In this document: positions 7,750 through 17,991 of the stretch, in pieces
Numbering within the stretch: the first letter of the stretch is position 1
Layout: the number at the start of each line of letters is the position of its first letter
Origin: Mycobacterium sp.
Lineage (GTDB): Bacteria > Actinomycetota > Actinomycetes > Mycobacteriales > Mycobacteriaceae
Length of the DNA: 32,006 nucleotides
Direction: 5' to 3'
NCBI RefSeq assembly: GCF_019247615.1
Contig: NZ_JAFBAT010000307.1
Location: 1-32,006, forward strand
The notes under the pieces: model-generated
Seen by the model: the letters and a program-made list of their open reading frames with translations, nothing else
Told to the model about the DNA's origin: nothing
Database searches by the model: none
Position numbers and translations under genes: made by a program

Positions 7750-9795
7750 ATGGGTGACGGCGGCAATGACGCCACTCTTGACCATCGACGCGCAATCGGT
7801 ACCGGCGACGCTCGGCTGACCACCGGTCGGCGGTCGGCGCCGGGCGCCGCACCCTGGGAGCGGTTCTCGGAGCCCGCGTTCGGCGACGACATTTTCCGGT
7901 GGCAGGCGCAGACGCACCGCGCAGCACCCGTCGACGACGACGAGGTCGGGTCCGAGAGTGGCGGATGTCACGCGAGCGGCGCGGTCACCGTCGCCGACTT
8001 GATCGCCAAAGTCGGGACGCCCACTCCCAAGCGGTCCCGCCGCCACCACGTAGCCCCCGAGGCGGAAACGCCCACGCAGGTCGTCCCCGACGCGGTTGAA
8101 ACAGAGGACACCGAAACAGAGGTCGCCACGGAGGTTCTCGACCTCGCCGCCACCGATCCGCAAGGCAGCGAATCCCCACTCCACGGCACGGGGACCCCGA
8201 AGACCCGCGAGTCGAAAACCCGATCCCGCCGGCCGATGCTGCTGGCGGCGCGGTCGCTGGCGGCAGTGCTCGCGGTGCTCGCGCTGGCGACCACGGGCGG
8301 GGCATGGCAGTGGAGCACGTCGAAGAACGCGCGGCTCAACACCGTCAGCGCGCTCGACCCCCATTCGGGCGACATTCGCGACCCCAGCGGGCAGTACGGC
8401 GACGAGGACTTCCTGATCGTCGGAATCGACTCGCGCGCAGGGGAAAACGCCAACATGGGCGCCGGCAGCACCGACGACGCCGACGGCGCCCGATCCGACA
8501 CCGTGATGTTGGTCAACATTCCCGCGAACCGCAAACGCGTGGTCGCGGTGTCATTCCCCCGCGACCTCGCGATCACCCCCATGCAATGCGAGGCATGGAA
8601 TCCGAACACCGGCAAGTACGGACCCATATACGACCAGAAGACGAAGACCTGGGGCCCGAGAATGGTCTACACCGAGACCAAGCTCAACTCGTCATACGCC
8701 TTCGGCGGACCCAAGTGCCTGGTCAAGGAAATCCAGAAGCTGTCGGGATTGAGCATCAACCGGTTCATCGCCGTCGACTTCGCCGGTTTCGCGCGGATGG
8801 TCGACGCCCTCGGCGGCGTCCAGGTGTGCTCCAGCACCCCGCTGCACGACTCCGAGCTGGGTACGGTGCTCGACCACGCGGGACGCCAAGTAGTCGACGG
8901 CACAACCGCATTGAACTATGTGCGGGCCCGACAGGTGACCACCGAGGTCAACGGCGACTATGGACGGATCAAACGGCAGCAGTTGTTCCTGTCGTCGCTG
9001 GTGCGGTCGCTGATCTCCGAGGACACGCTGCTGGATCCCAACAAGCTCAACAAGGTCGTCGACATGCTCATCAGCGACACCTACGTGGACAATGTCAAGA
9101 CCAAGGACCTCGTCCAGCTCGGCCAATCGTTGCAGGGCATGGCGGCCGGCCACATCACGTTCGTGACCGTCCCGACCGGTGTGACCGACCAGAACGGCGA
9201 CGAGCCGCCACGGGTGTCCGATATGCGGGCGCTTTTCGACGCGATCATCAACGACGATCCACTTCCGGAGGAAAACGACCAGAACGCCCGAAGTTTGGCG
9301 GCCGCCCCCACGTCGGCGCCGACGCCGGGGCCCACCACCAAACAGTCGCCCACGCCGGTTGCCGCCCCCGAATCCGAGCGCCGGCAGGTCACGACGACCT
9401 CGCCGCACGACGTCACCGTGCGGGTTTCCAACGCGACCGCGCAGAGCGGTCTGGCGACATCCGCAAGCAGCCAGCTCAAACGAAACGGCTTCAACGTGAT
9501 GACGCCCGACGACTACCCGAGTTCGGTGAGCGCGACGACCCTGTTGTTCTCGCCCGGCAACGAGGAGGCCGCGGCCACCGTGGCGTCGTCGTTAGCGAAT
9601 GCGAGAGTCCAGCGGGTGTCGGGCTATGGGCAGGTCGTTCAGGTGGTGCTCGGCCCGGATTTCAACTCGGTCGCCAGTCCCGCACCCAGCGGCTCGTCGA
9701 TCAGCATGCAGATTGAGCGCGGCTCCGGGAACGCGCCGACCAGGCTCCCCGAGGATCTGGCGGTCACCAACGCGGCCGATACGACCTGCGAGTAA
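7750..9795 (+). CDS. LytR-CpsA-Psr (LCP) family cell-wall glycopolymer ligase with LytR_C domain (Rv0822c type)
   Basis: A 681-aa type II membrane protein. Residues 1-160 form a disordered cytoplasmic region with a VTVADLIAKVG ... KRSRRHH patch. One membrane helix lies at about 164-186. The LCP catalytic domain follows, with FLIVGIDSRAG (221-231), ARSDTVMLVNI (247-257), SFPRDL (278-283), and later YVRARQ and YGRIKRQQ, the arginines that grip the pyrophosphate lipid. A Pro/Thr-rich linker leads to a LytR_C domain (about 555-640, starting DVTVRVSNATAQSGLA). LCP enzymes transfer polyprenyl-phosphate-linked glycans, in mycobacteria arabinogalactan, onto peptidoglycan outside the membrane. All key residues are present. 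Length agrees with the M. tuberculosis homologue. Confidence 0.93.
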   Translation: MGDGGNDATLDHRRAIGTGDARLTTGRRSAPGAAPWERFSEPAFGDDIFRWQAQTHRAAPVDDDEVGSESGGCHASGAVTVADLIAKVGTPTPKRSRRHHVAPEAETPTQVVPDAVETEDTETEVATEVLDLAATDPQGSESPLHGTGTPKTRESKTRSRRPMLLAARSLAAVLAVLALATTGGAWQWSTSKNARLNTVSALDPHSGDIRDPSGQYGDEDFLIVGIDSRAGENANMGAGSTDDADGARSDTVMLVNIPANRKRVVAVSFPRDLAITPMQCEAWNPNTGKYGPIYDQKTKTWGPRMVYTETKLNSSYAFGGPKCLVKEIQKLSGLSINRFIAVDFAGFARMVDALGGVQVCSSTPLHDSELGTVLDHAGRQVVDGTTALNYVRARQVTTEVNGDYGRIKRQQLFLSSLVRSLISEDTLLDPNKLNKVVDMLISDTYVDNVKTKDLVQLGQSLQGMAAGHITFVTVPTGVTDQNGDEPPRVSDMRALFDAIINDDPLPEENDQNARSLAAAPTSAPTPGPTTKQSPTPVAAPESERRQVTTTSPHDVTVRVSNATAQSGLATSASSQLKRNGFNVMTPDDYPSSVSATTLLFSPGNEEAAATVASSLANARVQRVSGYGQVVQVVLGPDFNSVASPAPSGSSISMQIERGSGNAPTRLPEDLAVTNAADTTCE

Positions 9796-9839
9796 AGAAT
9801 TTCGGCGGCAGGGCGCCGCCGTTTTCCGCGTCCAGAACG

Positions 9840-9853
9840 TAGGCTGGGCAGCA
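9840..9853 (+). promoter_or_regulatory. Leaderless -10 box for phoY2
   Basis: TAGGCT (9840-9845) lies exactly 7 nt before ATG 9853 with no Shine-Dalgarno between. This spacing recurs at several starts in this window and indicates a transcript beginning at the start codon. Confidence 0.5.
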
Positions 9854-10509
9854 TGCGGACCGCCTACCATGAGCAGCTCGCAGAATTGTCCGAGCGCCTC
9901 GGCGAGATGTGCGGGCTGGCGGGTACGGCGATGGAGCGGGCGACCCAGGCGCTGCTGCAGGCCGATCTGGTGCTGGCCGAACAGGTGATCTCCGACCACG
10001 AAGAGATCGCCACGCTGAGCGCCCATGCCGAGGAAAGCGCCTTTGTGCTGCTGGCGCTGCAGGCGCCGGTCGCCGGTGATCTCCGGTCCATCGTCAGCGC
10101 CATACAGATGGTGGCCGACATCGACCGGATGGGCGCGCTGGCCCTGCACGTCGCCAAGATCGCCCGACGACGCCATCCCCTGCACGCGCTACCCGAAGAG
10201 GTCAACGGTTATTTCGCCGAAATGGGCAGGGTGGCGGTCGAATTGGGTAATAGCGCGCAAGAGGTGGTGTTGTCGCGGGACCCGGAGAAAGCCGCCCAGA
10301 TCGCCGAGGAAGACGACGCCATGGACGACCTGCACCGCCACTTGTTCTCGGTGCTGATGGACCGGGAATGGAAGCACGGCGTGGCCTGCGCCGTCGACGT
10401 GACGTTGCTGGGACGGTTCTACGAACGGTTCGCCGACCACGCGGTCGAGGTCGCGCGACGCGTCATCTTCCAGGCGACCGGCATCCTTCCCGAGGAGGAC
10501 AAGAGGTAG
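9853..10509 (+). CDS. phoY2: Phosphate transport/signalling regulator PhoU-like PhoY2
   Basis: A 218-aa all-helical PhoU protein with the two three-helix repeats typical of the family. Each repeat carries a metal-binding E/DxxxD-type helix: [18 protein letters not shown] in the first and [18 protein letters not shown] in the second. PhoU proteins sit on the cytoplasmic side and pass the state of the Pst transporter to the SenX3-RegX3 two-component system, repressing it when phosphate is plentiful. In mycobacteria PhoY proteins have also been tied to persister formation. It is convergent with the pst operon, whose last gene ends 24 nt away, so regulator and transporter share a locus but not a transcript. 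Confidence 0.95.
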   Translation: MRTAYHEQLAELSERLGEMCGLAGTAMERATQALLQADLVLAEQVISDHEEIATLSAHAEESAFVLLALQAPVAGDLRSIVSAIQMVADIDRMGALALHVAKIARRRHPLHALPEEVNGYFAEMGRVAVELGNSAQEVVLSRDPEKAAQIAEEDDAMDDLHRHLFSVLMDREWKHGVACAVDVTLLGRFYERFADHAVEVARRVIFQATGILPEEDKR

Positions 10510-10533
10510 CGGCGTCGGCCGGACCGCGGAGGA

Positions 10534-11310
10534 TCAGCCGAAGCGGCCGGAGATGTAGTCCTCGGTAGCCTTTTGCGTGGGGTTCGAGAAGATCTTCTCG
10601 GTGTCGTCGATTTCGACCAGTTTGCCGGGTTTTCCGACGGCTTCGAGGTTGAAGAACGCGGTCAGATCACTCACCCGGGCGGCCTGCTGCATGTTGTGCG
10701 TGACGATGACGATGGTGTAGTCCTGCTTCAATTCACTGATCAGTTCCTCAATGGCCATCGTCGAGATCGGGTCCAGCGCCGAACACGGCTCGTCCATCAG
10801 CAACACATCGGGTTGCACGGCGATGGCCCGCGCGATGCACAGCCGCTGCTGTTGGCCACCGGACAGGCCGCCGCCGGGCTTGTCCAACCGGTCCTTGACC
10901 TCGTCCCACAGGTTGGCCCCGCGCAGCGAATACTCCGCCGTTTCGTCGAGCAGCTTGCGATTGCGGACGCCTTGCAGCTTCAGCCCGGCGACCACGTTGT
11001 CGCGAATGGACATGGCGGGGAACGGATTTGGTCGCTGGAACACCATGCCGATTGCCCGGCGCACGCCGACCGGGTCGATGCCGGGAGCGTAGATGTCCTG
11101 ATCGTCGAGTAACACGCTGCCCTCGACCCGGCCACCGGGAATCACCTCGTGCATCCGGTTGAGGGTGCGTAGCACCGTCGTCTTGCCGCAGCCCGACGGA
11201 CCGATGAACGCCGTCACGCTGCGCGGCAGAACCGTCAGCGTCACATCCCCCACCGCTTTGAACGACCCGTAGTAGATGTTTACTGCCTTGAGGTCCAACC
11301 TCTTCGCCAC
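10534..11310 (-). CDS. phoT: Phosphate ABC transporter ATP-binding protein PhoT (PstB)
   Basis: A 258-aa ABC ATPase, the length I recall for M. tuberculosis PhoT. Walker A GPSGCGKT is at residues 37-44, the signature LSGGQQQR at 149-156, Walker B VLLMDEP at 169-175, and the switch histidine in IVIVTHNM. The FYNPFPAM-like [10 protein letters not shown] and the Q-loop are as in PstB. It powers high-affinity phosphate import together with PstA and PstC. It is the last gene of the operon, 13 nt after pstA. In M. tuberculosis this is, from memory, the only pst gene left at this location. Confidence 0.97.
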   Translation of the reverse strand: MAKRLDLKAVNIYYGSFKAVGDVTLTVLPRSVTAFIGPSGCGKTTVLRTLNRMHEVIPGGRVEGSVLLDDQDIYAPGIDPVGVRRAIGMVFQRPNPFPAMSIRDNVVAGLKLQGVRNRKLLDETAEYSLRGANLWDEVKDRLDKPGGGLSGGQQQRLCIARAIAVQPDVLLMDEPCSALDPISTMAIEELISELKQDYTIVIVTHNMQQAARVSDLTAFFNLEAVGKPGKLVEIDDTEKIFSNPTQKATEDYISGRFG

Positions 11311-11323
11311 TGAGTGCTCCTGA

Positions 11324-12238
11324 CTACCGCTTCTGGGGGGCGTAGATTTTCGCGATCACTCTAGCCCCGACATTGATGAGCGCGATCACCAGAATGAGGG
11401 TTAGCGCCGCGCCCCACAACCGATCCGTCGGCACGGGGTCGACGCCTGCGCCGGCCGACGTCTGGTTGTACATCATTCCCGGCAGTGACCCCATGAAGCC
11501 GCGGAAGATGTTGTAGTTCATCGACTGCGAGTAAGCGACGAGAATCAGCAGCGGCGCCGTCTCACCCATCACTCTGGCCACCGCGAGCATTATCCCGGTG
11601 ATGATGCCGGACAGTCCGCTGGGAACCACGATCCTGGCAATGGTCTTCCACTTCGGGATCCCCAGCGCGTAACCGGCCTCACGAAGGTCCACCGGAACGA
11701 TGCGCAGCATCTCCTCGGTGGCCCGGATGATCACCGGGAGCATCAACAGGACCAATGCCAGCGACACCGCAAACTGCGAACGCGGAAGGCCGAGCGTCGC
11801 CACCCACACGGCGTAGACGAACAGGGCCGCGACGATCGAGGGCACGCCGGACAGGATGTCCACCATGAATGTGACCAGCTTGCCTAGCGAGCTGCCGCCG
11901 CCGTATTCGACGAGGAAGATCGCCACCATGAGGCCGATCGGGATCGAGATGACGGCGCACACCAGTCCCTGCAGCACGGTGCCGACGATCGCGTGGTAGG
12001 CACCGCCGCCGGCCACAAACGCCGTCATACCCGCTTGTGAATGCGTCCACCATGCCGTGGACGCAATCAGCCTGCACCCCTTGGTGATTACCGAATACAG
12101 CACCCACGCCAGCGGTGTCAGGGCCAGCGCCATCGCGAGCGTCACCAACACCGCGGCCACGATGTCGGCGATCCGGCGGCGGGGGCCGATTTCTGAAAAC
12201 GCCCGCGGCTTGAGTGGGCGGTCCAGCAGCGATGTCAT
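11324..12238 (-). CDS. pstA: Phosphate ABC transporter permease PstA
   Basis: A 304-aa inner-membrane permease with about six hydrophobic segments, the first at about residues 24-51. The cytoplasmic EAA loop that docks the ATPase is visible as [27 protein letters not shown], and [11 protein letters not shown] and [14 protein letters not shown] match PstA. Its ATG overlaps the pstC stop by 4 nt (12235-12238), indicating translational coupling. It forms the channel with PstC. Confidence 0.96.
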   Translation of the reverse strand: MTSLLDRPLKPRAFSEIGPRRRIADIVAAVLVTLAMALALTPLAWVLYSVITKGCRLIASTAWWTHSQAGMTAFVAGGGAYHAIVGTVLQGLVCAVISIPIGLMVAIFLVEYGGGSSLGKLVTFMVDILSGVPSIVAALFVYAVWVATLGLPRSQFAVSLALVLLMLPVIIRATEEMLRIVPVDLREAGYALGIPKWKTIARIVVPSGLSGIITGIMLAVARVMGETAPLLILVAYSQSMNYNIFRGFMGSLPGMMYNQTSAGAGVDPVPTDRLWGAALTLILVIALINVGARVIAKIYAPQKR

Positions 12239-13230
12239 CGGCCGCGCCGTCCGCTTCCGACTCGGGCGACGGCACCACGTGCCAGGGCGTCGACGAGAAA
12301 GGTGAGCAGGAAAAGGACCAGCCCCGCCGCGATATACGCCCCGGCTTGAAATTTGTCACCGAATTGCGACGCGGTGGCCGCGATTGCGGTCGCGAAGGTG
12401 GACCCGCCGTCGAACAACGACCAGCCGAACGCCGCTCCGGTGCCCCGCAGGATCACCAGGAGCGCGACCGTCTCGCCCAGGGCGCGGCCCAGGCCCAGCA
12501 TTGCGCCGCTGACGTATCCGGACCGCCCGAAAGGCAGCACCGTCAACTTCACGACTTCCCATCGGGTCGCGCCGATTGCCAGCGCCGCCTCGATCTCGTC
12601 ACGCGGCGTCTGGACGAATACTTCGCGGGTGACCGCGGTGATGATCGGCAGGATCATCACCGCCAACACGGTCCCACCGGTGAAGATGGTGCCTCCGCCG
12701 GCCACGGACCCGTTTCCGTCCGCGAACAGAAAGCACCAGCCCATGGTGTGATTCAGCCAGGTGGCGGCCGGTCGGAGGTGCGGCGCCAGGACGTGCAGCC
12801 CCCATACGCCATAGACGATGGAGGGGACGGCGGCCAGCAGATCGACCGAGTACGCGAGGGGACCGGCCACCCGGCGCGGGGCGTATTGGGTGATGAACAG
12901 TGCGACCCCCAGGGCGGTCGGCATGGCCACGATCAGCGCGAACAGCGACACGAAAACGGTCACTTGCAGCAGCTCGAGGATCCCGAAATGAATTGCCGAG
13001 GGGCCGGCAGTGGTCCACGTGCCGCCGTAGCTGAAGAAATTCTCTTGATTTCGCGTCAGGGCCGGCATCGCCCACAAGAGCAGGAATCCCCCGATGGCGG
13101 CGATCAGCACGGCGATCAGCCAGCCCGAAGCCTGCGCCAGCAGCCGAAAAACCCTGTCTCCCAAGCGGGGTTTCGCACGTCCCCATGGGCTGATGGGCAC
13201 CACGGGCGACTCGGGAAAGGGCGCGGCCAC
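12235..13230 (-). CDS. pstC: Phosphate ABC transporter permease PstC
   Basis: A 331-aa permease. A short cytoplasmic N-terminus leads to a first helix around 36-55, then about five more. Family marks include VPSIVYGVWGLHVLAP, PIITAVTREVF and the EAA loop EAALAIGATRWEVVKLTVLP, followed by LGRALGETVALLVI. The start is GTG 13230; a start nearer residue 21 cannot be ruled out. It follows pstS after 95 nt that contain a folding element, and overlaps pstA by 4 nt. Confidence 0.95.
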   Translation of the reverse strand: MAAPFPESPVVPISPWGRAKPRLGDRVFRLLAQASGWLIAVLIAAIGGFLLLWAMPALTRNQENFFSYGGTWTTAGPSAIHFGILELLQVTVFVSLFALIVAMPTALGVALFITQYAPRRVAGPLAYSVDLLAAVPSIVYGVWGLHVLAPHLRPAATWLNHTMGWCFLFADGNGSVAGGGTIFTGGTVLAVMILPIITAVTREVFVQTPRDEIEAALAIGATRWEVVKLTVLPFGRSGYVSGAMLGLGRALGETVALLVILRGTGAAFGWSLFDGGSTFATAIAATASQFGDKFQAGAYIAAGLVLFLLTFLVDALARGAVARVGSGRRGR

Positions 13231-13276
13231 GACCGCACCGGAGCCCGCTGCGGAGGGGTTTGGCCCTGGAGACGTT

Positions 13277-13318
13277 GTCAGTGTGATCCCGTCACAGTTT
13301 TACTGTCGCTGCTCTGAC
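13277..13318 (-). promoter_or_regulatory. Intercistronic hairpin between pstS and pstC
   Basis: Outer arms GTCAG (13277-13281) and CTGAC (13314-13318) enclose two mutually exclusive inner stems: TGTGA (13282-13286) with TCACA (13292-13296), and ACAGT (13294-13298) with ACTGT (13302-13306). The arms share bases 13294-13296. Such a structure downstream of a binding-protein gene often protects its mRNA or attenuates read-through, giving more PstS than permease. The role is inferred. Confidence 0.4.
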
Positions 13319-13325
13319 CGATTGG

Positions 13326-14444
13326 CTACTGGATCGCGTTGATCGCGGTAACCAATCGCTCCTTGACCTTATCGGGCAGCCGGACATAGCCGGCGGAGTC
13401 GAGGCCGTTCTGCCCGTCGTTGGCGGCCTCGATGAGGAATGACCTGACCGCCGCGGAGGTGTCCGGGTCATACCCCTTCGAGCACACGATCTCGTAACTG
13501 GCGAGCACCAACGGGTACGTGTCCGGCCGCCGGGCCGTGTACATCGGGTTCAGATCCAGCACCAGGTCATTGCCATCGGCCACGAAGCCGGTCGCACGGA
13601 TGGCGTTGCGGGCTGTGTCGGCGTCGAGCACGACCACGCCACGAGCGGTGCCGATCGCCGCGTACGGCAGACCGGCTTGGTCGGCGAAGCCTTTCTCGAC
13701 GTATCCGATGGCGCCCGGTGTGGCCCGCACGGCCTGCACGACGCCGGGCGATTTCGCGGCCCCTTCGCCGACGCCGCCTCGAAATTCCGTGCCGACTCCT
13801 CTCGCCCAGCTCTGCGGGGCCGCGGCCGTCAGGTACTTCTGCACGTTGTCGGTGGTTCCCGACGAGTCCGCCCGGTAGATGGGCACGACCTTGGTGTCGG
13901 GCATCGTGACGGCGGGATTCAGCGCCGCCAGTATCGGGTCGTTCCAAGTGGTGATTGCGCCGCTGAAGAGCTTGGCCAGGGCATCGCTGTTGACCACCAA
14001 ACTTCGCACTCCGGGCAGGTTGTACACCAGCGCGACGGGGCCGAAGACCAACGGCAGGTCCCATGCGGGGTTTCCGTCGCACCGTTTGGCGGCCGGACCG
14101 AGCTGATCCGCTACCAGCGGTGAGTCCGTTCCCGCGAAGTCGACATGGCCGGCGATGAACTGCTCGCGACCGGCGCCCGAGCCCGTGGGCTGGTAAGACA
14201 CGGCCTTGCCCGGGCACGTCCGGCCCCACGCCTGGTTGAACAGCTCGATCGCGTTCTGCTGGGCAGTCGAGCCTTCGGCCTTCAGCTCGTTCTTGCCGCC
14301 GCATCCCGCCGCCCCGGCGGCCGCCGAGCCGGACGGCGCCGAGGCGGCGCGGCGGCCGGCGTCGCTCCCGCACGCGCTCAAGGTCCCAACGCTGATGGCC
14401 AACGCGACCGCCGCCAGCGTCCTGCCCACATGGTCGATCGTCAC
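13326..14444 (-). CDS. pstS: Phosphate-binding lipoprotein PstS
   Basis: A 372-aa secreted lipoprotein. From GTG 14444 the signal sequence reads RTLAAVALAISVG and ends in the lipobox LSAC with Cys25 as the lipid-modified residue. The mature part has the PstS pattern: KAEGSTAQQNAIELFNQAW, the phosphate-loop region PTGSGAGREQF, DFAGTDSPL, SGAITTWNDP, YRADSSGTTDNVQKYL, and GYVEKGFA. It captures phosphate at the membrane surface for PstC-PstA-PhoT. Further upstream the frame stays open, but it lacks a signal there and crosses the Pho box, so GTG 14444 is preferred. It is the first gene of the pst operon. Confidence 0.95.
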   Translation of the reverse strand: MTIDHVGRTLAAVALAISVGTLSACGSDAGRRAASAPSGSAAAGAAGCGGKNELKAEGSTAQQNAIELFNQAWGRTCPGKAVSYQPTGSGAGREQFIAGHVDFAGTDSPLVADQLGPAAKRCDGNPAWDLPLVFGPVALVYNLPGVRSLVVNSDALAKLFSGAITTWNDPILAALNPAVTMPDTKVVPIYRADSSGTTDNVQKYLTAAAPQSWARGVGTEFRGGVGEGAAKSPGVVQAVRATPGAIGYVEKGFADQAGLPYAAIGTARGVVVLDADTARNAIRATGFVADGNDLVLDLNPMYTARRPDTYPLVLASYEIVCSKGYDPDTSAAVRSFLIEAANDGQNGLDSAGYVRLPDKVKERLVTAINAIQ

Positions 14445-14517
14445 TGATCTCGCTTTCCGGCGAGTCTCCAACGCGTACCGGCGCCGCCGGCGTCGGTACC
14501 ACCCAGCGAAGTCCGTG

Positions 14518-14536
14518 GACATGAATGCGACATGAA
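14518..14536 (-). promoter_or_regulatory. Candidate Pho box (RegX3 site) upstream of pstS
   Basis: On the minus strand TTCATGTC occurs twice with an exact 11-nt period (14536-14529 and 14525-14518), about 75 nt before the pstS start. Actinobacterial Pho boxes bound by PhoP or RegX3 are direct repeats of about 11 nt with a GTTCANN-like core, so this fits a RegX3 site activating the operon under phosphate limitation. Confidence 0.55.
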
Positions 14537-14559
14537 CGATTGGCGCCCGGGGCTTTCGA

Positions 14560-16267
<1,708 letters not shown>

Positions 16268-16329
16268 CAAGCCCCTCCTGCCCGTGGGAAAGGCATCTCC
16301 CAAATTTCAAAACGCCACGACCGTTAGTT

Positions 16330-16362
16330 ACCAGGTCATCCAACGATAACTTGACACCTGGT
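16330..16362. promoter_or_regulatory. Inverted repeat in the glnR / lmeA divergent promoter region
   Basis: ACCAGGT (16330-16336) and ACCTGGT (16356-16362) are perfect 7-bp arms 19 nt apart in the 175-nt gap between divergent glnR and lmeA. A TTGACA hexamer (16351-16356) overlaps the right arm on the plus strand, though no good -10 follows at 17 nt. It could be an operator for either gene. Confidence 0.35.
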
Positions 16363-16442
16363 TTTATGGAGCAACGTGTGAGTCACTGTGAGCCCCGCCA
16401 CCCGACGGTGCGGCAGAACTGAAGACAAAGAACCGGCCGCCC

Positions 16443-17267
16443 GTGAGCCACAATGTGCGGATGCGCAAGGTGCTGGTCGGGGTGCTGGCGGCGGCTTCGG
16501 CCGTGGCCGCCGTCGCCATCGCAGCCGTCGGCGTCGACTACGGAACCAGCATCTACGCCGAATACCGGCTGTCGTGCACCGTGCGCAAAACGGCGCATCT
16601 GAGTTCCGACCCGTTCGTCGCGATCCTGGCTTTCCCGTTCATCCCGCAGGCGTTGCGCAGGCATTACAGCCAGGTGGAGATCAAGGCCAACGCCGTTGAC
16701 CACCAGATGGTCGACAAGGCCACCCTCGAGGCGACGATGTACTCAATAGACCTGACCTATGCGTCCTGGCTGATCCGGCCCGATGCGAAGCTGCCCGTGG
16801 GCAAGCTGGAGAGCCGTATCATCATCGACTCGACCCACCTCGGCCGCTACTTGGGCATGACGGACCTGATGGTCGAGGCTCCGCCCAACGAAACCAACAC
16901 CGCTACCGGCGGTGTCACCGCGTCGGGCATCTCCGGCAGCCACGGGCTGGTGTTCAGCGGCACGCCGAAATCGGCCCACTTCGACCGCCGGGTCAGCGTC
17001 TCGGTGGATCTCTCCATCGCACCCGATGACCAGGCGACGCTGGTTTTCACCCCCACCGGCGTCCTCACCGGGCCCGACACCGCCAACCAACCCGTTCCCG
17101 CGGACAAGCGCGACGCCGTGCTGCATGCCTTCAGCGGGAGGCTGCCGAACCAAAAGCTGCCCTTCGCGGTGGCCCCCCAGAATGTCGGTGCGCGCGGCTC
17201 CGACGTGATCATCGAGGGCATCGCCTATGGATTAACCCTCACGCTCGAGGAGTTCAAACAGTCATGA
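16443..17267 (+). CDS. lmeA: LmeA-type phospholipid-binding protein (DUF2993)
   Basis: A 274-aa exported protein. The N-terminus has a signal sequence or membrane anchor (MRKVLVGVLAAASAVAAVAI from residue 7). The remainder is a DUF2993 lipid-binding beta-rich domain with VEIKANAVDHQMVDKATLEA, IIIDSTHLGRYLGM, and a C-terminal GSDVIIEGIAYGLTLTLEEF. The M. tuberculosis counterpart is Rv0817c. LmeA was described in M. smegmatis as a periplasmic factor needed for mannan chain elongation in lipomannan and lipoarabinomannan. GTG 16443 is used; ATG 16461 is an alternative start that gives a cleaner signal peptide. It is followed by thiX 67 nt downstream, probably in one transcript. Confidence 0.85.
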   Translation: MSHNVRMRKVLVGVLAAASAVAAVAIAAVGVDYGTSIYAEYRLSCTVRKTAHLSSDPFVAILAFPFIPQALRRHYSQVEIKANAVDHQMVDKATLEATMYSIDLTYASWLIRPDAKLPVGKLESRIIIDSTHLGRYLGMTDLMVEAPPNETNTATGGVTASGISGSHGLVFSGTPKSAHFDRRVSVSVDLSIAPDDQATLVFTPTGVLTGPDTANQPVPADKRDAVLHAFSGRLPNQKLPFAVAPQNVGARGSDVIIEGIAYGLTLTLEEFKQS

Positions 17268-17334
17268 CGCGCGCCGGAGGTGCACAGCGAAGCCATCTTG
17301 GGACCCCACTCGCGTCGCGGGAAGAGCGGCGCGC

Positions 17335-17766
17335 ATGACCACGGTCATCGCCGCGACGGTGGGCGCGCTCGCGGTGGCGTGCCTGGCCGGGTGGTTGCTG
17401 ACCCGGCGGTCGGGAAATGTCCGCGAGATCTCCGCGGAGTCCGCTGGGGGCGTTGAGGCAGCCGCCGCGGATCTGGGCCTTTCCCGGACCGGGCCGACCG
17501 TCGTCCACTTCAGCGCCCCGTGGTGCGGGCCCTGCGACCGCGTTCGCCGGGTGGTCGTCCAGGTGTGCGAGGACCTCGGCGACCTGGGGGACGTAGCCCA
17601 CGTCGAAGTCGATCTGGACGCCCACCCGGCGACCGCCCGGCGATTTTCGGTGATGTCGCTTCCCACCACGTTGATCTTCGATGCCGACGGCCGCCAGCGA
17701 TACCGCGTGTCCGGGGTGCCCAAGGCCACGGCCCTGCGGTCCGCGCTGGAGCCGTTGTTGGCTTGA
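17335..17766 (+). CDS. thiX: Membrane-anchored thioredoxin-like protein ThiX
   Basis: A 143-aa protein with an N-terminal hydrophobic helix (residues 3-23) and a thioredoxin fold. The redox motif WCGPC is at 63-67 within VVHFSAPWCGPCDRVRRVV. The cis-proline segment is SVMSLPTTLIFDADG. The positive RR after the helix suggests the thioredoxin domain faces the cytoplasm, although mycobacterial prediction is not certain. It matches Rv0816c in position and length. It precedes the sulfur operon that begins 30 nt later under its own promoter, so a role in thiol homeostasis fits the context. Confidence 0.9.
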   Translation: MTTVIAATVGALAVACLAGWLLTRRSGNVREISAESAGGVEAAAADLGLSRTGPTVVHFSAPWCGPCDRVRRVVVQVCEDLGDLGDVAHVEVDLDAHPATARRFSVMSLPTTLIFDADGRQRYRVSGVPKATALRSALEPLLA

Positions 17767-17782
17767 GCCCCGTGTCATTGGG

Positions 17783-17796
17783 TAAGCTTGCCGGCG
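17783..17796 (+). promoter_or_regulatory. Leaderless promoter of the poly-cysteine leader
   Basis: TAAGCT (17783-17788) ends 7 nt before GTG 17796 with no ribosome binding site between, so the mRNA probably starts at the GTG. Confidence 0.6.
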
Positions 17797-17885
17797 TGTC
17801 AGCCCGCCTTGAGCCCGTGCTCACCAAGCGCCGCGCAGTCGAGCTGTGCTGCACTGCGGGTTGTTGTTGTCGCTGTAGCTGTTGA
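17796..17885 (+). CDS. Poly-cysteine leader peptide (cysteine-responsive attenuator)
   Basis: A 29-aa leaderless peptide whose last 12 residues contain seven cysteines (C18, C19, C23, C24, C25, C27, C29; ending CCTAGCCCRCSC). It lies 106 nt upstream of the DUF4395-cysA2-sseC2 operon. Poly-cysteine leaderless ORFs at this same operon in M. smegmatis have been shown to act as cysteine-responsive attenuators: ribosomes that slow at the Cys codons when cysteine is scarce change the downstream mRNA fold and allow translation of the operon. Start and length fit that class. The Cys codons are a mix of TGC and TGT, with TGT used for the last five. The peptide itself probably has no function. Confidence 0.85.
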   Translation: MSARLEPVLTKRRAVELCCTAGCCCRCSC

Positions 17886-17906
17886 CCAGCCGCGCCCGGC
17901 GCGCGC

Positions 17907-17984
17907 TTGGAGCGGCTTCGAGGCCTACTCAAGCCTCCAAAGGCATGCCTTAACCTTTTCAGCGCAACAAGAGTTTTTTAGGAG
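17907..17984 (+). promoter_or_regulatory. Attenuator hairpin, palindrome and ribosome binding site upstream of DUF4395
   Basis: A strong hairpin occupies 17907-17940: TTGG pairs with CCAA, and inside it GGCTT-c-GAG pairs with CTCAAGCC. Next is a perfect palindrome AAGGCATGCCTT (17940-17951), then a T6 run (17974-17979) directly before AGGAG (17980-17984), the ribosome binding site for GTG 17992. The hairpin begins 22 nt after the leader stop, where a ribosome stalled in the Cys run could affect folding. Mechanism is inferred from the M. smegmatis case. Confidence 0.55.
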
Positions 17985-17991
17985 CAGTACC

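Noticed and set aside
8304..9716. 470-codon plus-strand frame inside the LCP gene
   Set aside because: Out-of-frame shadow, arginine-rich, overlapped by a clear LCP domain.
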